A stretch of 7,843 nt of DNA from an uncultured Devosia sp. (GTDB lineage: Bacteria; Pseudomonadota; Alphaproteobacteria; Rhizobiales; Devosiaceae), in contig CAKTFF010000087.1 of assembly GCA_934553185.1 (NCBI GenBank), forward strand, positions 1-7,843. Direction: 5' to 3'. Of the stretch, positions 1 to 6,323 are shown in pieces. A program made the position numbers and the translations under genes. Numbering within the stretch: position 1 is the stretch's first letter; every line of letters begins with the position of its first letter. Below the pieces are notes generated by a model that saw only the letters and a list, made by a program, of their open reading frames with translations, was not told the origin of the DNA and ran no database searches.

Positions 1-719
1 CGATCGGCGAGGATTACTGGACCGGGGGCGGGGTGACGGCCAAGAAGGTCGCGTCTCAGCTTCGGGCCATCGGGCCGCGGCCGATCGAGGTGCAGATCAA
101 CTCCCCAGGCGGAGACGTATTCGAGGGAATTGCTATCTACAACGTGTTGCGCGAGCATCCAGAGCCGATCACGGTCAAGGTGATGGGTATGGCCGCTTCC
201 GCTGCCTCGATCATCGCCATGGCCGGCGACACCATCGAGATCGGCGCCGCGTCCTTCATCATGATCCACAATACCTGGGTCATTAGCGCCGGCAATCGCC
301 ATGACATGCGCGAGGTCTCCGACTGGCTCGAGCCTTTCGACACTGCGTTGGCCGATGTTTACGCCGCCCGCACTGGGCAGGACGTCAAAGCCATTTCCAA
401 GTGGATGGACGACGAGACCTTCATGTCCGGTTCCATGGCCATCGATCGCGGCTTTGCGGATGGGCTGTTGGCGTCCGACACCATGACAATCGACGACACT
501 GCCAAAGCGGAAGATCGTCGCGTCAACGAGCTCCGCGCCATGGAGCTGACACTTGTTTCCGCTGGCAAGACGCGCACCGAGGCGCGGGCCAGCATCAACA
601 ATATCAAGGGCACGCCCGGCGCTGCCACTGATGCGGTCGACCCCGTCACGCCAGGCGCTGACGCGGCCGATGACTACACCGGCCTTGCCGGGCTTCTCGC
701 CTCTTTCCAAGCAAAATAG
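1..719 (+). CDS. ClpP-type prohead (head maturation) protease, 5' partial
   Basis: Serine protease of the ClpP/S14 type that trims the N-terminal delta domain of the capsid protein during prohead maturation. The frame is open to the left edge (first full codon at base 3) and reads IGEDYWTGGGVTAKK, a typical N-terminal stretch of this family. The GTG at 33 is therefore an internal valine codon and the true start lies upstream. Counting that GTG as residue 1, the substrate-groove motif NSPGGDV is at about 23-29, the nucleophile motif GMAAS has Ser56, the catalytic His is in MIHN (His79), and the acidic member is probably Asp126 or Asp127 in WMDDETFMSG, followed by AIDRGFADGLL. After about residue 150 a polar tail contains the motif TRTEARASINNIKG, often seen at the C-terminus of phage ClpP proteases. 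The stop codon overlaps the capsid gene's Shine-Dalgarno. The assignment is firm from the motifs; cleavage of the adjacent capsid is inferred from family and context. Confidence 0.93.
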   Translation, partial: IGEDYWTGGGVTAKKVASQLRAIGPRPIEVQINSPGGDVFEGIAIYNVLREHPEPITVKVMGMAASAASIIAMAGDTIEIGAASFIMIHNTWVISAGNRHDMREVSDWLEPFDTALADVYAARTGQDVKAISKWMDDETFMSGSMAIDRGFADGLLASDTMTIDDTAKAEDRRVNELRAMELTLVSAGKTRTEARASINNIKGTPGAATDAVDPVTPGADAADDYTGLAGLLASFQAK

Positions 720-728
720 GAGCTTCTG

Positions 729-1988
729 ATGAAGCACTCTACCGCGCTCGCCATGTTGGCGGGCTCGACGGCGTTCGCCCCTGTGCCGCGCGCTGTCACC
801 ATCATGCCCCGCGCTGATGCAAATGACCCCAAGGCAATGATTGCTGCGGTCCAGAACGCGTTCAACGAGTTCAAGAACGCAAACGATGAGCGCCTGGCCA
901 AGGGTGAAAAGGCCGACGTCGTGATCAATGAGAAGGTCGAGCGTATCAGCGCTTCGATCGACAATTTTCAGGGTGTCATCGACGACCTGAATATCAAAAT
1001 CGCCGCGGCCAGCCTCGGCAATGTCATCGGCGACATGCCAGCCGATCCCGACTATGTGAATGCCTTCAAGGCCCACATGCGCAAGGGCGATGTCAGCGCC
1101 GCAATGACCAAGGGCACCGACGCTGATGGTGGTTATCTCGCTCCGATTGAGTGGGACCGCACCATCACCGGCAAGCTGAAGCGCGTGTCGCCCATTCGCG
1201 CCAATGCGCGGGTGCAGTCGATCACCACGGCCGGCTTCAAGAAGCTGTTCACTGATCGCGCGGTCGGTTCCGGCTGGGTGGGTGAAACTGCCTCGCGCCC
1301 GGCCACCACTACGCCGCAGCTGGGCCAGCTCGACTTCACCCCTGGTGAAATCTACGCGAACCCCGCCATTTCCCAGCAGATGCTCGACGACTCTGCCGTG
1401 GATCTGGAGCAATGGCTGGCCGACGAGGTTGATGGCGAGTTCGCCCGCCAGGAAGGCATTGCTTTCGTCAGCGGTGACGGCGTGAACAAGCCCTTCGGCA
1501 TCCTGACCTATGTCACCGGTGCGCCAAATGCTGCCAAGCATCCCTGGGGCGCCATTGGCGTCGTGAACAGCGGCGCTGCGGGGGCCTTCACCTCCGACGG
1601 CTTCATCAACCTGTTCTACGACCTCCCTGGCGAATATGCGGCCAACGCAAAGCTCTACTCCAACCGTCTGAGCATCGGCGGCATGCGCAAGCTCAAGGAT
1701 GGACAGGGAAATTATTTGTGGCAGCCGTCTTACCAGTTGGGGCAGCCGTCCTCGCTTGCCGGCGTGCCGCTGGTCGAGGTCAACGACATGCCCAATGTCG
1801 GCGCCGGGAACATTGCCGCGCTCTACGGCGACATGGATGCAACCTATCTGGTTGTGGACCGCATCGGCATTCGCGTCATCCGCGATCCGCTGACCAACAA
1901 GCCGTTCGTCCACTTCTACACCACCAAGCGGGTCGGTGGCGGCGTCTACAATCCAGAGCCCATGCGCGCGCTGCGTATTGCCGCATAA
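729..1988 (+). CDS. Major capsid protein, HK97 fold
   Basis: Main shell protein of the icosahedral head (419 residues, usual for HK97-type capsid proteins that carry a delta domain). The start is ATG 729, with AGGAG at 718-722 overlapping the protease stop. Residues about 30-100 are charged and helix-prone (AVQNAFNEFKNANDE onward), matching the scaffolding delta domain that the upstream protease removes. The cut is probably somewhere around residues 95-125, though the exact site is not visible. The mature domain opens with the family signature DADGGYLAPIEWDRTI (131-146). Later come GWVGETASRP (182-191), the spine-helix region VDLEQWLADEVDGEFARQEG (224-243), GDGVNKPFGIL (249-259), and the C-terminal block DRIGIRVIRDPLTNKPFVHF (377-396). 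The first 20 residues look like a secretion signal, but they belong to the delta domain by position. Residues for HK97-style covalent crosslinking cannot be assigned by eye. Confidence 0.96.
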   Translation: MKHSTALAMLAGSTAFAPVPRAVTIMPRADANDPKAMIAAVQNAFNEFKNANDERLAKGEKADVVINEKVERISASIDNFQGVIDDLNIKIAAASLGNVIGDMPADPDYVNAFKAHMRKGDVSAAMTKGTDADGGYLAPIEWDRTITGKLKRVSPIRANARVQSITTAGFKKLFTDRAVGSGWVGETASRPATTTPQLGQLDFTPGEIYANPAISQQMLDDSAVDLEQWLADEVDGEFARQEGIAFVSGDGVNKPFGILTYVTGAPNAAKHPWGAIGVVNSGAAGAFTSDGFINLFYDLPGEYAANAKLYSNRLSIGGMRKLKDGQGNYLWQPSYQLGQPSSLAGVPLVEVNDMPNVGAGNIAALYGDMDATYLVVDRIGIRVIRDPLTNKPFVHFYTTKRVGGGVYNPEPMRALRIAA

Positions 1989-1993
1989 TCTTC

Positions 1994-2015
1994 GCTGCGG
2001 GCTTCGGTCCGCAGC
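1994..2015 (+). other. C(UUCG)G hairpin behind the capsid gene
   Basis: GCTGCGGGC, loop TTCG, GTCCGCAGC: a 9-bp stem with one G-U pair, capped by the extra-stable C(UUCG)G tetraloop. It starts 6 nt after the capsid stop codon. No T-run follows (the next bases are C- and A-rich), so it is not a standard intrinsic terminator. The likely role is protection of the capsid mRNA 3' end from exonucleases, or a partial pause that lowers expression of downstream genes relative to capsid. The structure is read directly from the sequence; the role is inferred. Confidence 0.7.
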
Positions 2016-2043
2016 CACCAACACCCCCAACATGGAGGCCATG

Positions 2044-2439
2044 ATGGCTTCGAAAGACCTGATGAACTCGCCGGCTCTGCTGCAGAACCACGAGACCGAA
2101 AGTGTCACCATCACCAATGGTGGCGAGACTTCCAGCGCAACGGCGGGCGCCGCTCCTGCAGGTTCTGCAGGTGGGGACGTCGGCACCGCGGTCGCCGGTT
2201 CTGCCCCGGCCAATGTGCCAGCCGCAACCGACTTTGACCCTTCCGGTGCTCCGATCCAGATCGTTTCCGATGTCGACCCCAGCCACCCGGCAGTGGACGA
2301 CAACCCTCGCAAGGGCACGAGCATCGACCAGAACCGCATCGACTTCAACGATCCGACCATTTCAGGGCAGGAAGCCGTTGAGAAGGCGCTCGGCTACTCT
2401 TCGGCCGATACGTCGACCAAGGACCAGGACGCCAAGTAA
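2044..2439 (+). CDS. Hypothetical acidic, low-complexity phage protein
   Basis: 131-residue protein with no family I recognise. ATG codons in frame at 2032, 2041 and 2044 compete; I chose 2044 because GGAGG at 2034-2038 then lies 5 nt upstream, whereas 2041 would leave only 2 nt. Residues about 20-70 are rich in Ala, Gly, Ser and Pro (for example ATAGAAPAGSAGGDVG) and look disordered. The second half is acidic with many Asp (DFDPSGAPIQIVSDVDPS, then GTSIDQNRIDFNDPTISG), and a short helical piece GQEAVEKALGY precedes a polar C-terminus. There are no Cys, membrane segments or catalytic motifs. It lies between the capsid gene and a spike-base-like gene, and its stop abuts the next ATG (TAAATG), so the two are probably translationally coupled. 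A head-decoration or assembly accessory role is plausible from position only. Confidence 0.75.
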   Translation: MASKDLMNSPALLQNHETESVTITNGGETSSATAGAAPAGSAGGDVGTAVAGSAPANVPAATDFDPSGAPIQIVSDVDPSHPAVDDNPRKGTSIDQNRIDFNDPTISGQEAVEKALGYSSADTSTKDQDAK

Positions 2440-2703
2440 ATGGGCGACCCGTTCCAGAGCGACAGCAACACCTCTTCCGGTTTCGGCCGGAAGGGGGCGG
2501 TCATCAATCCCGGCGCTGCTGATCTGCCTAACGTGGCCAAGGCGATCGTTTGCCTGCAGGCCGGTGACGTGACGCTGATCCCCGTTGAAAACGGCGATAG
2601 TGGCACAATCACCTTCAGCGGCTGCCCTGTTGGCTTCATCCCGCCCTATCAGGTGCGCCGCGTGACCGCTGCTACCGGCGCTTGGGCAAGCGTGGACGAC
2701 TGA
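2440..2703 (+). CDS. Spike-base-like small head protein (Rcc01079-type)
   Basis: 87-residue protein starting at the ATG that immediately follows the previous stop, with no strong Shine-Dalgarno, so it probably relies on coupled translation. After a polar N-terminus (MGDPFQSDSNTSSGFGRKGA) it has a compact beta-rich pattern: INPGAADLPNVAKAIVCLQ, GDVTLIPVENG, GTITFSGCPVGFIPPYQVRRV and TAATGAW. The order of DLP..xKAI, GDVTL, ..TFSG..VGxxxPxxVRRV and ATGA matches my recollection of the family named after Rcc01079, the head-spike base protein of the Rhodobacter capsulatus gene transfer agent, which also occurs in alphaproteobacterial phages. The role would be a small structural protein binding the capsid surface as a base for spikes or fibres. 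The family match is from memory at low identity. A generic small phage structural protein is the alternative. Confidence 0.65.
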   Translation: MGDPFQSDSNTSSGFGRKGAVINPGAADLPNVAKAIVCLQAGDVTLIPVENGDSGTITFSGCPVGFIPPYQVRRVTAATGAWASVDD

Positions 2704-2705
2704 CC

Positions 2706-3311
2706 ATGTCCATTCGCGTCATCACCCCGCCCGAGCCTTTCGTGGCGCCGACCGACATCGCAGGTGATCACGCGGCCGACGATCTCAAGGTCACGGCCAT
2801 GATTGCGGCTGCGACCGAGGAACTGGACGGGTACACCGGGTGGCTCGGGCGGTGCCTGGCGCCACAACTGCTGGAATGGTCGTTGGATCGCTGGCCGGTC
2901 CAGGGCTATTCGCTGCCGATCGGGCCTGTGCTCGAGATCGAGGGTGTCGAGTATGTCGATCACCTGGGTGTAACCCAGCCCTGGGCTTACCCTTCGCCGC
3001 TCTATTTTGAGAATGTGCCCACCTTGCGGGGTAGGGCAGGCGACCTTCGCATTCGGTATTGGGCAGGCTATGGCAGCCGCAACGCTCAGGATGCCACCAG
3101 GTGGGACGAGCAGGTTCCCGCGCGGGTCAAGCAGGCTGTAATCATGTCGGTGCAGCACATGAAGGCGCTTAGCGCCGAGAACCTGTTCATCCGCAGCGAG
3201 GCCGTGGATGGTGTCGGCACCACGACTTACACGGTGTCCGAGCAGGCAGGGCAGATCATCGAAGCGACCGCCAAGCGGCTGCTCTCCGGTTTGAAGGTTC
3301 GCCGTATATGA
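2706..3311 (+). CDS. Head-tail connector (adaptor), gp6-like
   Basis: 201-residue adaptor expected to form the ring beneath the portal in the HK97 gp6 / phiE125 gp8-type group. ATG 2706 lies two bases after the previous stop; an in-frame TTG at 2682 would overlap the preceding gene and has no ribosome site. Visible hallmarks are the N-terminal ITPPEPFVAPTDIAGDHAADD (residues 6-26), then an alpha-helical segment with the typical AMIAAATEELDGYTGWLGRCL (31-51), followed by a beta region (LEWSLDRWP, LPIGPVLEIEGVEYVD, GDLRIRYWAGYG) and C-terminal helices beginning VPARVKQAVIMSVQHM (137-152). The YTG..GR.L motif, the DRWP motif and the closing AGYG-VP-vKqA-i pattern are characteristic. The ATG of the next gene overlaps its stop (ATGA), indicating tight coupling. 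Confidence 0.85.
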   Translation: MSIRVITPPEPFVAPTDIAGDHAADDLKVTAMIAAATEELDGYTGWLGRCLAPQLLEWSLDRWPVQGYSLPIGPVLEIEGVEYVDHLGVTQPWAYPSPLYFENVPTLRGRAGDLRIRYWAGYGSRNAQDATRWDEQVPARVKQAVIMSVQHMKALSAENLFIRSEAVDGVGTTTYTVSEQAGQIIEATAKRLLSGLKVRRI

Positions 3312-3631
3312 GCCCCGCGGACGCCATCGCGATGCTGGATCGGCAGATCGGTAAGCATGGGCAGTCGCTGAAATTCAAGCGGGGTGACGGCGCGGTGGCG
3401 CCTATGCGCGGGTTCGTGCGCAGCTTCAAGGCTGGCGAACTTGTGGGCACCCTGAAGCAGGGCGACCGCAGCATTGTGCTATCCCCAACCGCTCTGGGCG
3501 CCTTCGGGCCACCAAAGGGGCAAGACAAAGTTTCATTCCACGCCGGCGGATCGGCAACCGTGCAATCCGCGGAGCTGGTTCACCTGAACGACACTCTAGT
3601 GCGGATCAACCTCGTAGTGCGTGGCGACTGA
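3308..3631 (+). CDS. Probable head closure (stopper) protein
   Basis: 107-residue protein that starts inside the stop of the connector gene (ATGA overlap) and ends by a TGATG overlap with the next gene. It opens with a helix (SPADAIAMLDRQIGKHGQSLKFKRG, split here only in the mind of the reader by the DRQIGKHG motif at 11-18). A beta-rich body then contains RGFVRSFKAGELVGTLKQGD (34-53), the motif SIVLSPTALGAFGPP (55-69) and a C-terminal strand LVRINLVVRGD. The pattern of an RxFxRxfkxxELVg segment, a QGDxxxxLSPT segment and a final beta strand is one I associate with small neck proteins encoded right after gp6-like adaptors in alphaproteobacterial phages. The role as stopper ring that seals the packaged head is inferred mainly from position, size and beta content. 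Confidence 0.72.
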   Translation: MSPADAIAMLDRQIGKHGQSLKFKRGDGAVAPMRGFVRSFKAGELVGTLKQGDRSIVLSPTALGAFGPPKGQDKVSFHAGGSATVQSAELVHLNDTLVRINLVVRGD

Positions 3632-4227
3632 TGCCCGGCAACTCGATCCGCGTCTTCCAGGCGGTTGCGAAAGCAACGATCGCCGAGACGCACAAGGCGC
3701 ATGTGCAACTGGCGAAGAACGAGCATGCCAAGATCATGCAGTCCGATCCACGCCCGAGCCGTTTCACCCGAATGGTGGACGGCGTACGCGGCGCGCCGGA
3801 GGAGAGTGTGCAGATCGGTGGCGTGATCCGCTACAACTACAACCGCCTCGACGAGGTGGTGCGGTTCGCTATGGAGACGCTGTTTGACCTGTCTCCAGTG
3901 CTCTCCGGAGAGTATCGGAACCGGCATCAACTGTTTGTCGGCGGGGCCGAAGCGACCAATCTTCGCGATTGGGACGGTCGCAGCGACATAATCGTGACTA
4001 ACACCTTGCCCTATAGCCGCAAGATCGAGATGAGCACCATGACGATGCGGGTTCCGGGAACGGATCGCGTCTATGAGCAGGCTGCATCGGTTGTGGCTCG
4101 GCGTTTTGGCAACACGGCCCGCATCACCTTCGACTGGCAGGGTGTGGTCGGCGGCGCGACAGCCTCGGGGACAAAGGGCAACAAGTCAGGCAACCGATTT
4201 CCCGCTCTTAAGATCAGGAGCCGCTGA
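3631..4227 (+). CDS. Neck / tail-completion protein, HK97 gp10-like
   Basis: 198-residue protein whose ATG overlaps the upstream stop by one base (TGATG), as does its own stop with the next gene. The N-terminal 40 residues are helical and charged (SIRVFQAVAKATIAETHKAH onward). The core carries the gp10-like signature: LFDLSPVLSGEYRNRHQLF at about 84-102 (a P-V-x-S/T-G-x-Y-R motif), then IIVTNTLPYSRKIE at 120-133, in which an aromatic-Ser/Ala-Arg-x-x-Glu stretch follows a short beta strand. The helical VYEQAASVVARRFGN at 147-161 and a basic Gly-rich tail (GTKGNKSGNRFPALKIRSR) complete it. Relatives join the stopper to the tail terminator or complete the tail. Context between stopper and tail terminator supports this. 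The name in databases may simply be 'minor tail' or hypothetical protein. Confidence 0.72.
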   Translation: MPGNSIRVFQAVAKATIAETHKAHVQLAKNEHAKIMQSDPRPSRFTRMVDGVRGAPEESVQIGGVIRYNYNRLDEVVRFAMETLFDLSPVLSGEYRNRHQLFVGGAEATNLRDWDGRSDIIVTNTLPYSRKIEMSTMTMRVPGTDRVYEQAASVVARRFGNTARITFDWQGVVGGATASGTKGNKSGNRFPALKIRSR

Positions 4228-4679
4228 TGGCAGACTTTGCAGGCGCCAAAGCAGCGATCCGACAGCGGCTCGTCGACAATTGGACCGCGACGCCGATCAC
4301 TTTCCAGAACGAAGCGCCGCCTGAGCCTTGGCCGCCAGTCGACGCAGATGGATTTGCCACTGCGTTCGTCAACCTGGAGATCAGCAGCCTGCCGTCCTCC
4401 CTCGAAGGGGCTGGGGTGCCCGGCAAACAAGCTTGGCGCAATCCAGGCTTCATCTACGTCCATGTGTTCGTACCTTCTGGATCCGGTGAGGCGCAGGCCA
4501 CGCAGCACGCCACTGACGTCGGCGAGGTCTTCCGGGCCGCGCTTTTCTACAAGGATGAGCCCGGTTGCTACGTCCGCACCTGGGCGCCACGCGTGGATGG
4601 CGGCGGGTCAGGCGATGATGACGGGAATTGGTTTCGGGTGACGATGAGCGTCCCCTTTGAGTACTGGCACCGCGGATAG
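4227..4679 (+). CDS. Tail terminator protein (DUF4128-type)
   Basis: 150-residue protein expected to cap the end of the tail tube and dock it to the neck. The ATG overlaps the previous stop (TGATG), with AGGAG at 4216-4220 six bases upstream, a clear choice. Motifs match the phage tail-terminator-like family: N-terminal helix AAIRQRLVDNW (9-19), directly followed by TATPITFQNEAPPEP (20-34), then VNLEISSLPSS (48-58), the strand FIYVHVFVPSGSGEAQATQH (75-94) with the typical G-x-x-x-V-x-V-F-x-P-x-G-x-G arrangement, and the helix DVGEVFRAALF. A flexible Gly/Asp loop (VDGGGSGDDDGNW, 123-135) precedes the final strand RVTMSVPFEYWHRG. It is the last gene before a hairpin separating the neck block from the tail tube gene. 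Confidence 0.85.
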   Translation: MADFAGAKAAIRQRLVDNWTATPITFQNEAPPEPWPPVDADGFATAFVNLEISSLPSSLEGAGVPGKQAWRNPGFIYVHVFVPSGSGEAQATQHATDVGEVFRAALFYKDEPGCYVRTWAPRVDGGGSGDDDGNWFRVTMSVPFEYWHRG

Positions 4680-4705
4680 GACCGCGCTGCTGCAAGACTG
4701 ACCCG

Positions 4706-4729
4706 AGGCCCGCATCCAGCGGGCCTTTT
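4706..4729 (+). terminator. Terminator-like hairpin between tail terminator and tube genes
   Basis: AGGCCCGC, loop ATCCA, GCGGGCCT gives an 8-bp GC-rich stem (arms 4706-4713 and 4719-4726). The closing T begins a TTTT run (4726-4729), the form of a weak intrinsic terminator on the + strand. It lies in the 68-bp gap between the two genes, and the tail tube Shine-Dalgarno begins 7 nt after the T-run. Because the operon continues in the same direction it is probably leaky, or acts as an mRNA processing or stability element. No convincing promoter is seen in the gap. Confidence 0.6.
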
Positions 4730-4747
4730 GCTTGAAAGGGGGCCATC

Positions 4748-5944
4748 GTGGTCTATCAGAGTGGCCGCAATGTCGGCGTGTCGTATAAATCCGAGGGTGC
4801 CACCTATGGCGCTCTTGCCGGCGCAGTCGGCGCCAAGGCGTTTCGGCCAAACAGCGGCGGGTTGACCCTCGCCAAAGAGCCGATCCGCAGCAACGAAGTG
4901 CGCCGCGACGGCATGACGACCCGCGGCCGGCATGGCTCTCGGTCGGTGACCGGCTCTTATGCGGCCGATCTTAGCCTGGGATCCTTTGACGATCTGATCG
5001 AAGCGGTGTTTCGCGGTACGTTTGCCCCAGCTCTGGTTGTGACCGAAGCGACGGCGGGCCTCACGAGCATCACGACAACGGCCAACACCATTGTGGCCGC
5101 GGCTGGCTCCTGGATTACTGCCGGCCTGCGCGTCGGCGACGTGGTTCGGCTCACTGGCCATTCGTCCGCCGCCAACAATGACCGAAACCTGCGCATCACG
5201 GCGCTCACCGCCACAACCATGACGGTCGCCGAGACGCTGACGGTCAACGCTGCGGCCGACACCGCCTTCACGGTGACCCGGCCCAAGAAACTTACACAGG
5301 GCCTCGTGGCCCGCTCGTTCAACTTCGAAGAACATGAGGCCGATATCGACGGCTCGGAAGTGTTCAAAGGCGTGCGCGTCGGCAGCATGCAGGTACAGCT
5401 GCAGCCTAACGGCATGTGCATCTTGACCTTCGGCCTGGTCGGCCAGGACATGGAAGTGATGACCGGCGCTCAGGCACCATACTTCACGGCACCCACCGAA
5501 TACGTGTCGGTCGGCATGACGGCTGTCGAGGCCATGATCCGCATCGGCACGGCCGATGTGCTCGATGTCAGCACAATGGACTTCACCATCAATCTCAACG
5601 CCTCCGGCGTGCCGGTGGTGGGGTCAGTCGTGACGCCCGATGTGTTCACCAACCTGGCCAGCGTCGAGGGTTCGGTCACCGCGCTTAAGTCCGATGTCAC
5701 CCGCAGCCAGCAGTATCTGAACGAAACCGAGCTGAGCATGCACCTCATGTTCACCGAAAAAGAGAGCGGCGCCGCCGACTTCTGCTCCTTCTTCATCGGC
5801 AACTTCACGCTTGCGACTGCAACCAAGGGCGAAATCGGCACCGACAATGCGCGCACCCAGACTTTCACGCTGCTCACCGGCGTGGACGAGCGGGGTGGGG
5901 CCTTCGACCGCACCATCGTGAAGTACCAGACCTCGGCCGCTTAA
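4748..5944 (+). CDS. Major tail tube protein
   Basis: 398-residue protein that polymerises into the hollow tail tube. The start is GTG 4748, with AAGGGGG at 4736-4742 five bases upstream; there is no nearer alternative. The N-terminus YQSGRNVGVSYKSEGATYGA (3-22), then EPIRSNEVRRDGMTTRGRHG (44-63), then GSYAADLSLGSFDDLIEAVF (69-88) form the usual tube-protein opening of this alphaproteobacterial family (Phage_tube_2 type). A small beta insert at about 103-180 carries SWITAGLRVGDVVRLTGHSS and a following NN, a module common in phage tail proteins. The tube fold then resumes (LVARSFNFEEHEADIDGSEV, VGSMQVQLQPNG). Its end (NARTQTFTLLTGVDE, then IVKYQTSAA) is typical. It should be made in hundreds of copies, in keeping with its own ribosome site and flanking hairpins. 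Confidence 0.88.
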   Translation: MVYQSGRNVGVSYKSEGATYGALAGAVGAKAFRPNSGGLTLAKEPIRSNEVRRDGMTTRGRHGSRSVTGSYAADLSLGSFDDLIEAVFRGTFAPALVVTEATAGLTSITTTANTIVAAAGSWITAGLRVGDVVRLTGHSSAANNDRNLRITALTATTMTVAETLTVNAAADTAFTVTRPKKLTQGLVARSFNFEEHEADIDGSEVFKGVRVGSMQVQLQPNGMCILTFGLVGQDMEVMTGAQAPYFTAPTEYVSVGMTAVEAMIRIGTADVLDVSTMDFTINLNASGVPVVGSVVTPDVFTNLASVEGSVTALKSDVTRSQQYLNETELSMHLMFTEKESGAADFCSFFIGNFTLATATKGEIGTDNARTQTFTLLTGVDERGGAFDRTIVKYQTSAA

Positions 5945-5966
5945 GGCTCAACCCCGGAGAACATCG

Positions 5967-6239
5967 ATGACCACCAAGGAAGACGCCGTTCGCACGGCGG
6001 CAACGAAACTGCACGACGCCATTGTCGCGGCCCGAAAGGTCGGACTGCGTGTTGATTGGCCGACCACTGTCGAGGGTCTGTCAACGATCCAGATCAGTGA
6101 GACCGCCCAGGCCGAACTAGCGACCACCATCACCATCACGGTTGACGGTCTGGATCCTGAAAGCCCTCAGGCCAACAAGGCCGAACAGGCAGCCAAGAAG
6201 GCCGTCGACACGGTTGTCGACCCCGCCGTTCAGAAGTAG
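5967..6239 (+). CDS. Hypothetical small phage protein between tube and chaperone genes
   Basis: 90-residue protein with no function I recognise. ATG 5967 has GGAGA at 5956-5960 six bases upstream, 22 bp after the tail tube stop. The N-terminal half is helical and polar (KEDAVRTAATKLHDAIVAAR, 4-23), followed by GLRVDWPTTVEGLSTIQISE, a short strand TTITITVDGLDPE and a Lys/Ala-rich C-terminal helix (ANKAEQAAKKAVDTVVDP). There are no Cys or membrane segments. Position and size suggest a tail accessory protein, although the tube gene is normally followed directly by the chaperones, so this is an extra gene in the canonical order. It looks like genuine coding sequence from its ribosome site and smooth operon spacing. 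Confidence 0.75.
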   Translation: MTTKEDAVRTAATKLHDAIVAARKVGLRVDWPTTVEGLSTIQISETAQAELATTITITVDGLDPESPQANKAEQAAKKAVDTVVDPAVQK

Positions 6240-6258
6240 GCCCCACAGCCTCATCTAC

Positions 6259-6272
6259 GTCGCTCCGGCGAC
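6259..6272 (+). other. Short hairpin upstream of the chaperone gene
   Basis: GTCGC, loop TCCG, GCGAC: a perfect 5-bp GC-rich stem in the 84-bp gap before the chaperone gene, directly before a longer hairpin. It could be fortuitous in GC-rich DNA; it is listed because it pairs with its neighbour as a tandem. Confidence 0.4.
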
Positions 6273-6274
6273 CA

Positions 6275-6300
6275 GCAGGGCGTGTGTGGGCACGCTCTGC
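6275..6300 (+). other. 10-bp hairpin upstream of the chaperone gene
   Basis: GCAGGGCGTG, loop TGTGGG, CACGCTCTGC: ten consecutive pairs, one of them G-U. It sits 12 nt upstream of the chaperone Shine-Dalgarno (AAAGGA, 6312-6317). No T-run follows, so a simple terminator is unlikely. It may protect or process the mRNA, or set chaperone levels relative to the abundant tail tube. An in-frame GTG at 6282 is buried in this stem, which argues against it as the chaperone start. Confidence 0.6.
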
Positions 6301-6323
6301 GCCCTTCCCACAAAGGAACCCAG

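Noticed and set aside
33..35. GTG as start of the protease gene
   Set aside because: The frame is open upstream to the window edge and encodes a conserved family stretch (IGEDYWTGGG), so this is an internal valine.
2682..2705. TTG 2682 as start of the connector gene
   Set aside because: It would overlap the upstream gene and has no ribosome site; ATG 2706 gives the family N-terminus.
4568..5335. 255-codon open frame on the minus strand across the tail terminator and tube genes
   Set aside because: Same reason: it is opposite two recognised genes, has no visible ribosome site support, and its composition is typical of antisense of GC-rich coding DNA.
6282..6323. GTG 6282 as an upstream start for the chaperone
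   Set aside because: It sits inside a 10-bp hairpin with no Shine-Dalgarno, while ATG 6324 has AAAGGA at good spacing and gives the expected N-terminus.
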